Part shown: positions 6,549-6,557 of the stretch, in pieces
Numbering within the stretch: position 1 is the stretch's first letter
Layout of the letters: each line of letters begins with the position of its first letter
DNA from: Bacteroidales bacterium
GTDB taxonomy: Bacteria > Bacteroidota > Bacteroidia > Bacteroidales > UBA932
NCBI GenBank assembly: GCA_017551405.1
Contig: JAFZLP010000121.1
Coordinates: 1 to 6,557, forward strand
Direction of reading: 5' to 3'
DNA: 6,557 nt
Program-made: the position numbers and the translations under genes
Notes under the pieces: model-generated
Database searches by the model: none
Told to the model about the DNA's origin: nothing
The model's input: only the letters and a program-made list of their open reading frames with translations

Positions 6549-6557
6549 ATGAAAATG
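6549..6557 (+). CDS. Possible start of a divergent gene, cut by the window edge
   Basis: An in-frame ATG-AAA-ATG (Met-Lys-Met) closes the window, just below a promoter-like TATATTTG and in an AT-rich stretch that contrasts with the GC-rich coding DNA around it. Only three codons are visible, so neither the product nor which ATG is used (6549 or 6555) can be judged. It is inferred from promoter position and divergence from gltX alone. Confidence 0.3.

Noticed and set aside
1..6557. Search for a novel system, mobile element, CRISPR array, riboswitch, tRNA or rRNA
   Set aside because: Almost every base lies in six conserved housekeeping genes with short gaps. No spaced repeats, terminal inverted repeats, transposase motifs or structured RNA were seen.

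Overview
The window is part of a bacterial chromosome from the phylum Bacteroidota, most likely order Bacteroidales. Three things point there. The MurC, FtsQ, FtsA, FtsZ and GltX sequences have a Bacteroidota flavour: FtsQ ends in a QIVC-type C-terminus, GltX carries the KLSKRDGDKLGFPVFPL extension, and FtsZ reads GYINVDFEDVKTLM with GCGTGSGE. Start codons lack a well-placed Shine-Dalgarno sequence and often follow short A/T-rich leaders. The only promoter-like signals match the Bacteroidota -7 element TAnnTTTG. Coding DNA looks GC-rich and the gaps AT-rich, which suggests a higher-GC Bacteroidales lineage. Genus is not assigned.

Left block (1-4481, + strand): the 3' end of the division and cell wall (dcw) cluster, in the order murC (5'-truncated by the window edge), ftsQ, ftsA, ftsZ. 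Spacing is tight: murC and ftsQ overlap by 4 bp at ATGA, with 12 bp between ftsQ and ftsA and 11 bp between ftsA and ftsZ. This looks like one transcription unit. MurC makes a cytoplasmic peptidoglycan precursor, FtsQ is the bitopic divisome scaffold, FtsA is the actin-like membrane anchor, and FtsZ is the tubulin-like ring GTPase.

Right block (4493-6493, - strand): gltX (glutamyl-tRNA synthetase) followed 9 bp downstream by rpiB (ribose-5-phosphate isomerase B), probably co-transcribed. This block converges on ftsZ, with only 11 bp between the two stop codons and no recognisable terminator.

Right edge (6494-6557): a short AT-rich gap carrying two outward-facing TAnnTTTG matches. One points at gltX. 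The other points at an ATG at 6549 that probably starts a divergent gene cut off by the window edge. Each match ends exactly 8 nt before its ATG, which suggests leaderless or nearly leaderless transcripts.

Overall this is a conserved housekeeping region. I see no mobile element, CRISPR array, RNA gene, defence system or clearly novel system. The points worth a second look are small: the outward promoter pair, the ftsZ/rpiB convergence, the repeat-bearing C-terminal linker of FtsA, an Asp-to-Glu change in an FtsA nucleotide loop, and an atypical FtsZ C-terminal peptide.
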